NCBI GenBank assembly: GCA_903828535.1
Contig: CAIKMN010000010.1
Location: forward strand, 124,001-188,000
Direction of reading: 5' to 3'
Origin: an uncultured Curvibacter sp.
Lineage (GTDB): Bacteria; Pseudomonadota; Gammaproteobacteria; Burkholderiales; Burkholderiaceae_C
Length of the DNA: 64,000 nt
Shown here: positions 30,820 to 41,381 of the stretch, one piece after another
How the letters are laid out: each line of letters begins with the position of its first letter
Numbering within the stretch: position 1 is the first letter of the stretch
Position numbers and translations under genes: made by a program
Notes under the pieces: model-generated
What the model was told of the DNA's origin: nothing
Databases searched by the model: none
What the model saw: the letters and a program-made list of their open reading frames with translations, nothing else

Positions 30820-31480
30820 ACGACGCCTTGGGGTTTTTGGCGGTGCCTTCGATCCGCCGCACCGTGCCCACCTTGCCTTGGCCCATGCGGCTTTTGCTCA
30901 ACTGGGTTTGAACGAAATTTTGCTGATCCCCACTGGCCAAGCGGCCCACAGAAGCTCGACTTTGAGACCGGGAGAACACCGTTTGGCCATGCTGAAGCTG
31001 GCTTTGGTGGATGCACAAGATTCAGCGCCCCCTGGTTTTTTGGCCACCGTTGACGCGCGCGAACTCGCGCGACCCGGTGTCAGTTACATGGTGGACACCC
31101 TGCGAGACTTGCACCAAGAAAACCCAGAGGCGGATTTGTTCTTGCTGATCGGCGCCGACCAAGCCCAGGCTTTCTGCCGTTGGCACGATTGGAGGGGTAT
31201 TTTGGATTTGGCCGCGGTCGTCGTGGCACCACGTGAGACGCCAGGGTCAGTGGAAGAAGATCAAAACGGACAACCTCCCTATGAATTCCAAAGCCACCCC
31301 CCTGCGCGGGCCATCGCTTTGCAGATGCCCTTGATGCCCATCAGTGCGACCCAACTCAGGCGACAATGGGCACAATCTCAAACCGATGAAAAGCCTGAAC
31401 TCGCCACGTTGCCGCCATTGGTTGGCCCGTCCGTGGCGGGTTATATTGCCCAACACCAACTTTATAAAGCCGCTAGATGA
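30803..31480 (+). CDS. nadD: Nicotinate-nucleotide adenylyltransferase (probable GTG start inside purD)
   Basis: RRLGVFGGAFDPPHRAHLALAHAA, VSYMVDTLRDL, LLIGADQAQAFCRWHDW. Confidence 0.9.
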   Translation: MPSKAKRRLGVFGGAFDPPHRAHLALAHAAFAQLGLNEILLIPTGQAAHRSSTLRPGEHRLAMLKLALVDAQDSAPPGFLATVDARELARPGVSYMVDTLRDLHQENPEADLFLLIGADQAQAFCRWHDWRGILDLAAVVVAPRETPGSVEEDQNGQPPYEFQSHPPARAIALQMPLMPISATQLRRQWAQSQTDEKPELATLPPLVGPSVAGYIAQHQLYKAAR

Positions 31481-32196
31481 GCCCCACACCCATGACCCCT
31501 TCTGCATCTGCCACTGAATCCACCGCCAAAAAGGACGTTCAAAAACTGCAACGTGCCATCGTCGATGGGTTGGAGGATGTCAAAGGGCAAGAAATTCAGG
31601 TCTTTGATACCAGTGCCCTGTCGGCCTTGTTTGAGCGGGTCATTATTGCCTCTGGGACTTCGAACCGTCAGACCAAGGCGTTGGCTTCGAGTGTGCGCGA
31701 TGCGGTGCGTGAAGCTGGTTTTCCCAAACCCCGCATTGAAGGCGAAGAGAACGGCGAGTGGATCATCGTGGACTGTGGCGCCGCTGTGGCCCACATCATG
31801 CAACCGACCATCCGGAGTTACTACCGTTTAGAAGAAATTTGGGGCGAAACCCCGGTGCGGTTGAAATTGGGCGCGCCCAAGCCCATCTCGCCCAAAATGC
31901 TCAAGCTTGAGAAGGCGGAGAAATTACCGAAAGACAAAACAGCCAAGAAAACCGCTGCGGTTAAAACACCGGCCAAAAAAGCCGCTGTGAAAACCAAACC
32001 CACCCCGGCAAAAAAGACCACCACCAAAATTCCGGTGGTGAAAGTCGGTGCCCCCGCCAAGTCAGCCAAGTCAGCCAAGGCCACCAAGCCGGCCACTAAG
32101 CCGGCCGCCAAGACCAGCCCCAAGTCGGCTGTTAAAAAGGCCGCTGTTAAATCGGCCGCTGTTAAATCGGCCCCAGCCAAGCGCGCCAAAGTCTGA
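31477..32196 (+). CDS. rsfS: Ribosome silencing factor RsfS with about 100-aa Lys/Ala/Pro-rich C-terminal extension
   Basis: [45 protein letters not shown]...[35 protein letters not shown]; extended basic tail. Confidence 0.93.
   Translation: MSPTPMTPSASATESTAKKDVQKLQRAIVDGLEDVKGQEIQVFDTSALSALFERVIIASGTSNRQTKALASSVRDAVREAGFPKPRIEGEENGEWIIVDCGAAVAHIMQPTIRSYYRLEEIWGETPVRLKLGAPKPISPKMLKLEKAEKLPKDKTAKKTAAVKTPAKKAAVKTKPTPAKKTTTKIPVVKVGAPAKSAKSAKATKPATKPAAKTSPKSAVKKAAVKSAAVKSAPAKRAKV
32056..32169 (+). repeat. Period-9, period-12 and period-15 tandem repeats in the rsfS 3' coding region
   Basis: gccaagtca x2 then degenerate copies (32056-32091); accaagccggcc/actaagccggcc; gccgctgttaaatcg x2 (32140-32169). 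Confidence 0.9.
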
Positions 32197-32200
32197 CAAC

Positions 32201-32668
32201 ATGCGGCTTTGGGTGGTCGCTGTCGGCCAGAAGGTGCCCGATTGGGCGCAGACCGCTTGGGATGATTACGCCAAGCGGTTTCCTTTTGAGATCAAACTGG
32301 AATTGAAGGCGGTTAAAACCGAGCCGCGCGGCTCTAAAACCGTCGAAACCTTGTGGGCTGCTGAACGCGAACGCATTGAAAATGCCATCCCCAAAGGATT
32401 CAGAACCGTGGCCTTGGACGAAAAGGGCACCCCGGTCACCACCCAAGCCTTGGCGGGTAAGTTGCGCAACTGGCAGGAAAGCGGTGAGGATGTGGCCTTG
32501 GTCATTGGGGGCCCCGATGGTTTAGACCCGGCCTTCAAAGCCGCCGCCTCTGAGCGCATTCGTCTGTCTGACCTGACCCTGCCGCACGCCATGGTGCGCG
32601 TGTTGCTGGTGGAGCAGTTGTACCGGGCCTGGTCTGTCAACGCGGGCCATCCCTACCACCGTGAATAA
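32201..32668 (+). CDS. rlmH: 23S rRNA (pseudouridine1915-N3)-methyltransferase
   Basis: [71 protein letters not shown]. Confidence 0.96.
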   Translation: MRLWVVAVGQKVPDWAQTAWDDYAKRFPFEIKLELKAVKTEPRGSKTVETLWAAERERIENAIPKGFRTVALDEKGTPVTTQALAGKLRNWQESGEDVALVIGGPDGLDPAFKAAASERIRLSDLTLPHAMVRVLLVEQLYRAWSVNAGHPYHRE

Positions 32669-32687
32669 CGGGCTCGCAAAGCATTCC

Positions 32688-33326
32688 ATGCCACCTTCAT
32701 TTTTATATTTGGCCTCGCAAAGTCCGCGTCGACAGCAATTGTTGACTCAATTGGGCGTTGACTTGCAGTTGTTGCTGCCCAACGTGGCGGGCGACCTCGA
32801 AGAAGACGCCGAAGCCCTCGAGACCGTGCGCACCCATGAGGCGCCTGCACGTTACGTACAGCGAGTCACCGCAGCCAAACTGGCGGCTGCCCTGGCTCGT
32901 TTGCAGCGTCGGGGTTTGCCAGCCGCGCCAGTTTTGTGCTCTGACACCACCGTGGCTTTGGGGCGGGTGATTTATGGCAAACCTGAATCCCCTGCGGAGG
33001 CGGTGAGGATGTTGTCTGAGCTGAGCGGCCACACCCACCGGGTGCTGACTGCGGTGGCCGTCGCCTCGCCAAATCCTGCCTCTTCCAAGGGCTGGGTGAT
33101 GGCTCGGGCCTTGTCGGTTTCTCAGGTTCGTTTCACGCCGATGACCCCGTCGCAAATTGAGGACTATGTCGCCAGCGGCGAGCCCATGGGCAAGGCGGGC
33201 GCCTACGCCATTCAAGGCAGGGCGGCGGCTTGGGTTTCACACATAAGGGGCAGCTACACCGGCATCATGGGGCTGCCGTTGTTTGAAGTCTCCGAATTGC
33301 TGCGTCCCTTGGGTTTTATCGTTTAA
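32688..33326 (+). CDS. Maf-family nucleotide pyrophosphatase
   Basis: FLYLASQSPRRQQLLTQLGV, VLCSDTTVALG, GEPMGKAGAYAIQGRAAAWVSHIRGSYTGIMGLPL. Confidence 0.93.
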   Translation: MPPSFLYLASQSPRRQQLLTQLGVDLQLLLPNVAGDLEEDAEALETVRTHEAPARYVQRVTAAKLAAALARLQRRGLPAAPVLCSDTTVALGRVIYGKPESPAEAVRMLSELSGHTHRVLTAVAVASPNPASSKGWVMARALSVSQVRFTPMTPSQIEDYVASGEPMGKAGAYAIQGRAAAWVSHIRGSYTGIMGLPLFEVSELLRPLGFIV

Positions 33327-33335
33327 GCTTTTGAC

Positions 33336-34814
33336 ATGCTTCAAGACATCCTCATCAACTGGTCGCCGCAAGAAACCCGTGTGGCCGTGATTGAACAGGG
33401 CGCCGTGCAGGAGCTTCATTTGGAACGCCCGATGGAGCGGGGCTTGGTCAGCAATGTTTATTTGGCCAAAGTCACGCGCGTTTTGCCGGGCATGCAATCG
33501 GCTTTTTTAGACATTGGCTTGGAGCGCGCGGCTTTTTTGCATGTGGCCGATGTCTGGCAAAAGCCGGCCGAAGGCGAACTGCCCACGGCGCGACAAAACA
33601 CCACGCCGATCGAGCGCCAAGTTTTTGAGGGCCAAACCCTGATGGTGCAGGTCATTAAAGACCCCATTGGCACCAAGGGCGCGCGCCTCTCCACCCAAAT
33701 CAGCATTGCCGGCCGCTTATTGGTTTTTTTGCCGCAAGATGACCATGTGGGCGTCTCGCAAAAGATCCCAACCGAGGAGCGCGATGCCCTGCGCCAACGC
33801 CTCCAAGGGTTGGTGGGCGACAAGTCCAACGGAGGCGGTGGCGGCTTTATTTTGCGAACCAATGGCGAGGACGCCAGCGACGCTGAATTGGCGGAAGACA
33901 TTGCTTACCTTCGCAAAACCTGGGCCCGCATCAAAGAGGCCTCGGTGCGCTTGCCTGCGGGCTCTTTATTGCACCAAGACTTGAATTTGTTGCAACGCGT
34001 CTTGCGCGACTTGGTGGGTGAATCGACCCAAAGTATTCGCTTGGACTCTCTAGAGCAATTTCAAAAATTGCTGGAATTCGGCCAAGAGTTCATGCCCTCG
34101 GCGGTGCCGAAGTTGCAGCACTACAAAGGAGAGCGACCGATTTTCGACCTGTCCAATGTGGACGATGAAATCGCCAAAGCCTTGGGCAAGCGGGTTGATT
34201 TGAAGTCCGGCGGTTATTTGATCGTCGACCAAACCGAGGCCTTGACCACCATCGACGTCAACACCGGCGGCTTTGTTGGCGCTCGTAATTTTGACGACAC
34301 CATTTTTAAGACCAATTTAGAGGCCGCGCAAGCCATCGCGAGGCAATTGAGGTTGCGCAATTTGGGCGGCATGGTGGTGGTCGACTTCATCGACATGTTG
34401 CGCCCGGATCACCGCGAAGCGGTGCTGGCCGAGTTCCGTAAACAAGTGGCTCGCGACCGCGTCAAAACCATGATTGGCGCTTTCTCGCCCCTGGGCTTGT
34501 TGGAGATGACACGCAAGCGCACCCGCGAATCGCTGGCTCATTTGTTGTGCGAACCTTGCCCCGCTTGCCATGGCTCGGGTCAAGTCAAAACCGCCCGCAG
34601 CGTGACTTACGATATCCTGCGTGAAATTTTGCGTGAAGCGCGTCAGTTCAATCCGCGAGAATTTCGGGTGGTGGCCTCGGCCAAAGTGGTTGAATTGTTT
34701 TTGGACGAGGAAAGTCACCATTTGGCGGCGCTTTCCGACTTCATTGGCAAGCCCATTTCCTTGCAGGCCGAAGGCGCTTTGGGGCCCGATGCTTACGACA
34801 TTGTGTTGTTATAA
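33336..34814 (+). CDS. rng: Ribonuclease G
   Basis: ILINWSPQETRVAVIEQGAVQELHLER, TTIDVNTGGFVG, CEPCPACHGSGQVKTA. Confidence 0.95.
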   Translation: MLQDILINWSPQETRVAVIEQGAVQELHLERPMERGLVSNVYLAKVTRVLPGMQSAFLDIGLERAAFLHVADVWQKPAEGELPTARQNTTPIERQVFEGQTLMVQVIKDPIGTKGARLSTQISIAGRLLVFLPQDDHVGVSQKIPTEERDALRQRLQGLVGDKSNGGGGGFILRTNGEDASDAELAEDIAYLRKTWARIKEASVRLPAGSLLHQDLNLLQRVLRDLVGESTQSIRLDSLEQFQKLLEFGQEFMPSAVPKLQHYKGERPIFDLSNVDDEIAKALGKRVDLKSGGYLIVDQTEALTTIDVNTGGFVGARNFDDTIFKTNLEAAQAIARQLRLRNLGGMVVVDFIDMLRPDHREAVLAEFRKQVARDRVKTMIGAFSPLGLLEMTRKRTRESLAHLLCEPCPACHGSGQVKTARSVTYDILREILREARQFNPREFRVVASAKVVELFLDEESHHLAALSDFIGKPISLQAEGALGPDAYDIVLL

Positions 34815-34825
34815 ATTGTGTTTTT

Positions 34826-35383
34826 ATGGGTTTGATCGACCAAGATTCTTCGGGCCTGATTGACTGCAGAGAAGCCGATCACGCCCCAGCCATTTTGGCC
34901 ATTTTGAACGAAGCCATTGTCAATTCGACGGCTTTGTACGACTACCACCCCCGTCCCCTCTCGGCCATGAGCACCTGGTTTGCCGCCAAAAGAGCGGGTC
35001 ATTTTCCGGTCTTGGGCTGGGTGGATGCACAAGGTGAATTGCTGGGTTTTGCCAGTTACGGGACGTTTCGGGCTTTTCCGGCTTACAAATACACGGTCGA
35101 ACATTCGGTCTACATCCGTGCCGATCAACGGGGCCGGGGCTTGGGCAAGCGCTTGTTGACGGCCTTGATGGCACGAGCGCAGTCTGAATCGGCTGGCCAA
35201 AAAGTGCACACGATGGTGGGTTGCATTGACGCCGCCAATCAGGCCAGCATCGCTTTGCATACTGCATTGGGCTTCACGCATTCCGGCACGATTGCGCAAG
35301 CGGGTTTCAAGTTTGGCCGTTGGTTGGATGCGGCTTTTTACCAACGCATTTTGCCCACACCCCATCAGCCGCTGGATGATTAG
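34826..35383 (+). CDS. GNAT-family N-acetyltransferase (phosphinothricin acetyltransferase-like)
   Basis: ILNEAIVNSTALYDYHPRPLSAMSTWF, EHSVYIRADQRGRGLGKRLL. Confidence 0.88.
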   Translation: MGLIDQDSSGLIDCREADHAPAILAILNEAIVNSTALYDYHPRPLSAMSTWFAAKRAGHFPVLGWVDAQGELLGFASYGTFRAFPAYKYTVEHSVYIRADQRGRGLGKRLLTALMARAQSESAGQKVHTMVGCIDAANQASIALHTALGFTHSGTIAQAGFKFGRWLDAAFYQRILPTPHQPLDD

Positions 35384-35408
35384 ACGGGGTCCAGTCAAGA
35401 GACTGGGG

Positions 35409-37265
35409 TCAGCTGCCCATGCCCTGCGCGTGCAGACGAGCATAGAGTCCGCCCTCAGCCAGCAACTCTGCATGGCTGCCTTGCTCGACAATTTTGCCCT
35501 CGGCCATGACGACCACGCGGTCGGCGTGTTCGATGGTTGAGAGTCGGTGCGCGATCACCAAGGTGGTGCGGCCCTTCATGACCCGATCCAAGGCGTCTTG
35601 CACCAAGCGCTCGGATTCATTGTCCAAGGCCGAGGTGGCTTCGTCCAAAATCAGGTAGGGCGCATTCTTGTACAAAGCCCTAGCTATGGCCAAGCGCTGG
35701 CGTTGGCCGCCTGAGAGTTGTTGGGCGTTGTGCCCGACTTGGGCATGAATGCCCTCAGGTTGCTTGCTCAGAAAGTCGCTCAAATTCGCGGCTTCCAAGC
35801 AGGCTAAAACCCGCGCTTCGTCCAAACTGGCACCCTGCTGATGGCCCATGGCCACGTTGTGGGCCAAACTGTCGTTCAGCATCACCACGTCTTGGCTGAC
35901 CATGGCAAATTGCTCACGCAAAGCTTCTAAAGACCAGTCTTGGAGGTTCACGCCGTTTAAGCTGATGCTGCCGCCGCTCAGCGGAACAAAACGGGGCAGC
36001 AGGTTGGCCAAGGTGGTTTTGCCGGACCCCGAAGGCCCCACCAGAGCGACCACTTGACCCGTTGGGATTTGTAGACTCACATCGTTCAGGGCAGGGGGTT
36101 CATCGTCTTTGTAGCGAACGCTGACATGGTTCAGCACCAAACCTTGTGCGGTGCCAGCAGTCCCAGAAACTTCAGTCACTTCAGTAACTTCTGAAGGGGA
36201 GGACGGTGGCGTCTTTTCATGGCCCGGGGCGCCCTGATAGGCGCCGCTGGATTCTGCCGGGACGTGGTCAATTAAATTGAGCCCCCGTTCCAGAGCGGCC
36301 AAACCCCGGGTCACGGGATTGGCCAAATCAGCCAATCGGCGCATGGGGGCAACCAACATCATCATGGCGCTCAAAAAAGCAGCAAACCCGCCGACGGTGA
36401 CGCTGGCATGACCGGGGTCGCGGCTTTGCCACAGGGCCACACAAATCACCACCGACAGGGCGGCGGCTGAGAGCAGTTGGGTCAGCGGGGTCATGGCCGA
36501 GGAAGCGATGGTGCTCTTGATGGCCAAGCGGCGCAGGGTTTCACTGAGTTTTGCAAAGCGGGCTTGTTGATGGGCTTGGGCAGCGTGCAGGCGCACCATG
36601 CGGTGGGCCAGGGCGTTTTCTTCGACCACATAGGCCAGTTCATCTGTGGCTTTTTGGCTGGCTTTGGTGATGGCGTAAAGCCGCTTGGAGAGTTTGCGCA
36701 TGACCGTGGTCACCCCCGGCACAACGATGCCCACAATCAGGGTGAGTTGCCAGTTGATGTAGAACAAGTAGCCCAAAAGAGCAACCAAGGTGAAGCCATC
36801 GCGCGAGAGGCCGACCGCCGCTGAAACCAATTGGCTGCAACCGTTTTGCACCTCAAAAACAACCGTGTTTGACAAGGCGCTGGCACTCTGCTGCCGAAAC
36901 ACGCTCAAATCAGCGCGCAACAAATGCGCAAACAAATCCCGACGAAGGCGCAACATGCCGTCATTGGCAATGCGGGTCAGGGCGTACTGACTGCTGAATT
37001 GGGCAATCCCCCGCACGGTGAATACCCCCAAAATCCCCACCGGCACCCACCACAGCGGCATCGTGCCTTGTGTGAAGCCATTGTCCAAAAGGGGTTGCAG
37101 CAAAGCGGGGATGGCCGGCTCGGTGGCCGCGCCCAAGAGGGTGCCCAAAAAGGCGACGATCCAAGCCGCGGGCTGGTGACCAAAATAAGACTTAAGTCGG
37201 GCCAAGCGATGTGCCAAGCCGTTGGCTGGCGGGGCGGTCACCGAAGAAGGGCGGAGGGTCGACAT
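35409..37265 (-). CDS. msbA: Lipid A/phospholipid export ABC transporter MsbA-like (permease-ATPase fusion)
   Basis: ALVGPSGSGKTTLANLLPRF, QLSGGQRQRLAIARALYKNAPYLILDEATSALD; TM domain with FRQQSASALSN. Confidence 0.88.
   Translation of the reverse strand: MSTLRPSSVTAPPANGLAHRLARLKSYFGHQPAAWIVAFLGTLLGAATEPAIPALLQPLLDNGFTQGTMPLWWVPVGILGVFTVRGIAQFSSQYALTRIANDGMLRLRRDLFAHLLRADLSVFRQQSASALSNTVVFEVQNGCSQLVSAAVGLSRDGFTLVALLGYLFYINWQLTLIVGIVVPGVTTVMRKLSKRLYAITKASQKATDELAYVVEENALAHRMVRLHAAQAHQQARFAKLSETLRRLAIKSTIASSAMTPLTQLLSAAALSVVICVALWQSRDPGHASVTVGGFAAFLSAMMMLVAPMRRLADLANPVTRGLAALERGLNLIDHVPAESSGAYQGAPGHEKTPPSSPSEVTEVTEVSGTAGTAQGLVLNHVSVRYKDDEPPALNDVSLQIPTGQVVALVGPSGSGKTTLANLLPRFVPLSGGSISLNGVNLQDWSLEALREQFAMVSQDVVMLNDSLAHNVAMGHQQGASLDEARVLACLEAANLSDFLSKQPEGIHAQVGHNAQQLSGGQRQRLAIARALYKNAPYLILDEATSALDNESERLVQDALDRVMKGRTTLVIAHRLSTIEHADRVVVMAEGKIVEQGSHAELLAEGGLYARLHAQGMGS
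36160..36195 (-). repeat. Degenerate period-9 repeat in the msbA interdomain linker (encodes SEVTEVTEVSGT)
   Basis: gtcccagaa|acttcagtc|acttcagta|acttctgaa. Confidence 0.85.
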
Positions 37266-37295
37266 AGAATAGGGGATTCTAAAGGCGAGTGAGTC

Positions 37296-38606
37296 ATGGA
37301 TCGCGTTTTGCTTAGAGTTTCTCAATGTGTTTCTAAATGGTCCAAGCCCCTGTGGGTGACCGTTTTTTGGCTGATGGCTTTGCCCTCATGGGCCCAATTT
37401 CGGGTGGAAGTCACTGGCGTGGGCTTGACCCAAATCCCCATCGCCTTAACCGCCTTCAAAGGCGAAGACCCGGCCCAGCGTGTCAGCCAAATTGTGCAAG
37501 CCGATTTGGAGCGCAGCGGCCAGTTCAAAAGCGTCGACGCCAGCACCCCCGGGGTATTGGATGAAACCAGCCGCATCGACACGGCTTTGTGGCGCAGCCG
37601 CAGCGCCGACGATGTGGTGGTGGGCAGCGTCACCAAATTGGCCGATGGCCGCTTCGACGTGCGCTACCGTTTGGTGGACTCGGTCCGCGGTGACGAGTTG
37701 TTGGCCCAGTCCTTTGTCGTCCCAGCGCCTGATTTGCGGCTGGTATCGCACAAAATTGCCGACGCCATTTATGAAAAGCTCACCGGTGTGCGCGGCGTTT
37801 TCTCCACCCGCATCGCCTATGTGACCAAACAGGCAGGCAAATTCAATTTGTGGGTGGCGGACGCCGATGGCCAAAATGCCCAGTCGGCATTGACCAGCCC
37901 CGAGCCCATCATTTCACCGGCGTGGTCGCCCAACGGCCGTCAACTCGCCTATGTATCATTTGAATCGCGCAAACCCGTGGTTTATGTGCACGATGTGGCC
38001 ACCGGCAAGCGCCGCTTGGTGGCCAACTTCAAAGGCTCCAACAGCGCGCCCGCCTGGTCGCCAGACGGCAAGCAAATTGCGCTGACCCTGACCCGCGATG
38101 GGGGCTCCCAATTGTTCCTGATCGACGCCCAAAACGGCGGTGACGCCAAGCGCCTGATTCAAAGCAATGGCATTGACACCGAGCCGATTTTTTCAGCCGA
38201 TGGCCAGTTCCTTTACTTTGTCAGCGACCGGGGCGGCTCACCTCAAATTTACCGTTTGCCCTTGGCCGGCGGCGCCCCCGAGCGCGTCACCTTCAGCAGC
38301 AGTTACAGCATCTCGCCCAGTGTCAGTCCCGATGGTCGTTGGTTGGCCTACATTGCCCGCGTGAATGGCAACTTCAAGCTCTATGTCATGGATTTGGCCA
38401 ACAACGTGGCCAATGCCGTGACCGACACCAGTGCCGATGAACGCCCCAGCTTTGCCCCAAATGGCCGTTTGATCGTCTACGCCACCCAAGTCCAAGGCCG
38501 TGAAGCCCTGATGACGACCACACTCGACGGCAAGATCAAAGCCCGACTGTCTGGCCAAAGTGGCGACATCCACGAACCCAATTGGGCCCCTTTTAAAACA
38601 CCTTGA
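37296..38606 (+). CDS. tolB: Tol-Pal system beta-propeller protein TolB
   Basis: Signal peptide, [23 protein letters not shown], repeated [15 protein letters not shown] / [15 protein letters not shown] blades. Confidence 0.95.
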   Translation: MDRVLLRVSQCVSKWSKPLWVTVFWLMALPSWAQFRVEVTGVGLTQIPIALTAFKGEDPAQRVSQIVQADLERSGQFKSVDASTPGVLDETSRIDTALWRSRSADDVVVGSVTKLADGRFDVRYRLVDSVRGDELLAQSFVVPAPDLRLVSHKIADAIYEKLTGVRGVFSTRIAYVTKQAGKFNLWVADADGQNAQSALTSPEPIISPAWSPNGRQLAYVSFESRKPVVYVHDVATGKRRLVANFKGSNSAPAWSPDGKQIALTLTRDGGSQLFLIDAQNGGDAKRLIQSNGIDTEPIFSADGQFLYFVSDRGGSPQIYRLPLAGGAPERVTFSSSYSISPSVSPDGRWLAYIARVNGNFKLYVMDLANNVANAVTDTSADERPSFAPNGRLIVYATQVQGREALMTTTLDGKIKARLSGQSGDIHEPNWAPFKTP

Positions 38607-38628
38607 CCTTATTTATTTTGGAGTTCTC

Positions 38629-39171
38629 ATGAAACGTTTTGCACTGGTTTGTTTTTTGACTGCCTTGTTGGCCGCCTGCAGTTCGGGCGTCAAACTCGAC
38701 CCCGCTTCGGTTGAAGACCGCAACACCTCGGCACTGTCTACCAACGCCGATGCCGATGGCGGCAAGGCCAATGCGACTTCGGAAACCAATATCCGCAGTG
38801 TCGATTTGAGCGCCTCGAACAAAGACACGGCGGGCCCAGCTGGCGTCGAACGCATCGTTTTCTTTGACTACGACAGCTACAGCATCAAGCCCGAATACCA
38901 AGCTGTGATCGAAGCCCATGCGCGCTTTTTGAAGGCCAACGCCAACCGCAAAGTGAACTTGGAAGGCAACACCGACACCCGCGGCGGTCGTGAATACAAC
39001 TTGGCTTTGGGCCAAAAACGCGCCGAAGCCGTGCGCCGTGCCTTGGTGCTGTTGGGCGTTTCAGACGGTCAACTGGAAGCCATCAGTTTTGGCATGGAAA
39101 AGCCACTGGCCACCGGCAACGATGAAGCGTCGTTTGCCAAAAATCGCCGCACTGAATTCAGCTACCGTTGA
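38629..39171 (+). CDS. pal: Peptidoglycan-associated lipoprotein
   Basis: Lipobox LLAACSSG, OmpA-like [43 protein letters not shown]. Confidence 0.95.
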   Translation: MKRFALVCFLTALLAACSSGVKLDPASVEDRNTSALSTNADADGGKANATSETNIRSVDLSASNKDTAGPAGVERIVFFDYDSYSIKPEYQAVIEAHARFLKANANRKVNLEGNTDTRGGREYNLALGQKRAEAVRRALVLLGVSDGQLEAISFGMEKPLATGNDEASFAKNRRTEFSYR

Positions 39172-39179
39172 ACCACGCC

Positions 39180-40004
39180 ATGTTGAATCGCATGACCTTG
39201 AACCGATTGTTTTCTAACGCTTCCCTCGGCTTTTTGCGGGGCGCTTGTTTGGCGCTGACCCTGAGCCAAGCCGGGGCGCACGCGGCCTTGTTTGACGACG
39301 ACGAAGCCCGCCGTGCCATTTTGGACCTGCGCCAAAAGGTCGACAACATCGCTGCCAAACAAACTGCCGAAACCCAACGCGTGGCGAATGTCGCCAACGC
39401 CGCCACGGAAGATCAAGCGCAATTGCGTCGTAGCCTGTTTGATTTGCAATCGCAAATCGATGCGCTCAAGCAAGATGTGGCTAACTTGCGCGGTCAAAAC
39501 GAAAGTCTGACCCAACAAATCGTCAGCTTGCAGCGCAACCAAAAAGATTTGGCTCAAGGTGTGGAAAAGCGCCTCAGCGTGATGGAGCCCGTCGACGTCA
39601 GTTTGGACGGCAAAACCTTCAAGGCCGAACCGGCGGAGACCAAGGACTACGAGGCCGCTTTAAGCCAATTTCGTCAAGGCAACTTTGATGCGGCCAGCAA
39701 ACAATTCGTGGCTTTTGTCACGCGTTACCCTTACAGCGGCTATGGCCCTTCGGCCCTGTTTTGGTTGGGCAATGCCCAATACGCCACCCGAGATTACCCC
39801 GCCGCCATTGCCAATTTCAAGGCGATGATCAAAGCCGACCCGCAAAACCCACGGGCCCCCGAGGCCGCCTTGTCGATCGCCAATTGTCAAACCGACACCA
39901 AAGACCTCAAGGCAGCCAAGAAAACCTTGCAAGATTTGGTCGCCGCTTTTCCAAATTCGGAAGCCGCAGCGACCGCCAAAGAACGCCTCACCAAGCTGAA
40001 ATAA
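39180..40004 (+). CDS. cpoB: Tol-Pal system protein CpoB (YbgF)
   Basis: Signal peptide, coiled coil, TPR region YEAALSQFRQGNFDAASKQFVAFVTRYPYSGYGPSALFWLGNAQYATRDY; start 39180 ATG or 39168 TTG. Confidence 0.9.
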   Translation: MLNRMTLNRLFSNASLGFLRGACLALTLSQAGAHAALFDDDEARRAILDLRQKVDNIAAKQTAETQRVANVANAATEDQAQLRRSLFDLQSQIDALKQDVANLRGQNESLTQQIVSLQRNQKDLAQGVEKRLSVMEPVDVSLDGKTFKAEPAETKDYEAALSQFRQGNFDAASKQFVAFVTRYPYSGYGPSALFWLGNAQYATRDYPAAIANFKAMIKADPQNPRAPEAALSIANCQTDTKDLKAAKKTLQDLVAAFPNSEAAATAKERLTKLK

Positions 40005-40023
40005 GCTTTCAAAACGGTACTCA

Positions 40024-40803
40024 ATGCCCCAGTCGATTCTGGACGATCGCCGCTTTGCGGGCTTGGCCCGGCTCTACGGCGTGGCGGGCGCTCACCGAAT
40101 TCGCAACGCCCACGTGGTGGTGATTGGCCTTGGCGGTGTCGGGTCTTGGACTGCGGAGGGCTTGGCCCGCAGCGGGGTTTCAGAGCTCACGCTGATTGAC
40201 CTGGACCACATCGCCGACTCCAACATCAACCGACAAATCCACGCCCTTGAATCCACCGTGGGCCAAGCCAAGGTGCAGGCCATGGCCGAGCGCATTGCGC
40301 AAATTCAACCCGAATGCCAAGTGAACCAAGTGGACGACTTTGCATCCCCAGAAAATTGGCCGGCCCTGTTGCCCCCCACCGAACGCCCCATCAGCGGCGT
40401 CATCGATGCCTGTGACCAGGTCAAAACCAAAACCGCTTTGGCGGCTTGGGCGCGTCAAACCGGCCTTCCTTTCATTTCAGTTGGAGCGGCCGGTGGCAAG
40501 CGCGCAGCGCAAGGCGTCGAAGTGGCTGATCTGAGCGAAACCACACACGACCCTTTGTTGGCTCAAGTGCGTTATCAGCTGCGCAAGTTTCATGCGGCGC
40601 CGCGTGACAAGCGACTCAAAATACCTTGTGTCTTTAGCCGTGAAGCCGTGCAAGCCCCTCATGCCTCGTGCCAAATTGAAGGCGCTGAGGACAACGCCGT
40701 GGACGGTAGCTTGAATTGCGCTGGTTACGGCTCGGTCGTCAGCGTCACAGCGACTTTCGGGATGGTCGCGGCGGGCTGGATGTTGACGGAATTGTCGATG
40801 TGA
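40024..40803 (+). CDS. tcdA: tRNA threonylcarbamoyladenosine dehydratase (TcdA/CsdL)
   Basis: RFAGLARLYGVAGAHRIRNAHVVVIGLGGVGSWTAEGLARSGVSELTLIDLDHIADSNINRQIHAL. Confidence 0.93.
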   Translation: MPQSILDDRRFAGLARLYGVAGAHRIRNAHVVVIGLGGVGSWTAEGLARSGVSELTLIDLDHIADSNINRQIHALESTVGQAKVQAMAERIAQIQPECQVNQVDDFASPENWPALLPPTERPISGVIDACDQVKTKTALAAWARQTGLPFISVGAAGGKRAAQGVEVADLSETTHDPLLAQVRYQLRKFHAAPRDKRLKIPCVFSREAVQAPHASCQIEGAEDNAVDGSLNCAGYGSVVSVTATFGMVAAGWMLTELSM

Positions 40804-40806
40804 ATT

Positions 40807-40836
40807 GTGACAAACCGCCTTTTTTCTGTCTATAAT
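40807..40836 (+). promoter_or_regulatory. Sigma-70-like promoter for tRNA-Lys (GTGACA - 18 bp - TATAAT)
   Basis: gtgaca at 40807-40812, tataat at 40831-40836, tRNA starts 22 nt later. Confidence 0.65.
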
Positions 40837-40857
40837 CTGAGGCTGCGCTGAAAATCT

Positions 40858-40933
40858 GGGTCGGTAGCTCAGTCGGTAGAGCAGCGGACTTTTAATCCGT
40901 TGGTCGCGAGTTCGAGTCTCGCCCGACCCACCA
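40858..40933 (+). tRNA. tRNA-Lys (anticodon TTT), CCA encoded
   Basis: GGGTCGG/CCGACCC acceptor stem, GCTC...GAGC D stem, GCGGA-CTTTTAA-TCCGT anticodon arm, GCGAG-TTCGAGT-CTCGC T arm. Confidence 0.98.
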
Positions 40934-40950
40934 ATTATTGCCATGGCGAC

Positions 40951-40980
40951 AAGGACTTAGAGAAATCTAAGTCCTTTTTT
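40951..40980 (+). terminator. Rho-independent terminator after tRNA-Lys
   Basis: AAGGACTTAG-agaaat-CTAAGTCC followed by TTTTTT. Confidence 0.93.
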
Positions 40981-41060
40981 GTTGCCCAAAATTCACAAGA
41001 ACAACGCTCCTGCCCAGCGCAGAATGCGCTAGCATGCGCCTTTATTTTGGGAGAAACACA

Positions 41061-41378
41061 ATGAAATGCCGGGTCGTCTCTGCAGGTCTGGGATTTGTTC
41101 TGACTTGGAGTGGGGCTGCGTTCTGTGCCGACGAAACGGCTTTGGCGCAATCCAAAAATTGTTTGGCTTGCCACGCGGTCAATTCCAAGGTGGTGGGGCC
41201 TTCATTTAAAGATGTGGCCGCGAAATATGCGGGTCAAAAAGACGCCGCCCCGATGTTGGCCAGCAAGATCATGTCCGGCGGCGGCGGTGTTTGGGGGCCG
41301 ATTCCCATGCCCGCTAACTTACAGGTGGATGCCGCAGAAGCCAAGCGTTTGGCCGACTGGATTCTGACCCTCAAATGA
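41061..41378 (+). CDS. Small soluble c-type cytochrome (class I, c551/c552-like), secreted
   Basis: Signal peptide, NCLACHAV heme motif, IPMPANLQVDAAEAKRLADWILTLK. Confidence 0.92.
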   Translation: MKCRVVSAGLGFVLTWSGAAFCADETALAQSKNCLACHAVNSKVVGPSFKDVAAKYAGQKDAAPMLASKIMSGGGGVWGPIPMPANLQVDAAEAKRLADWILTLK

Positions 41379-41381
41379 CCC

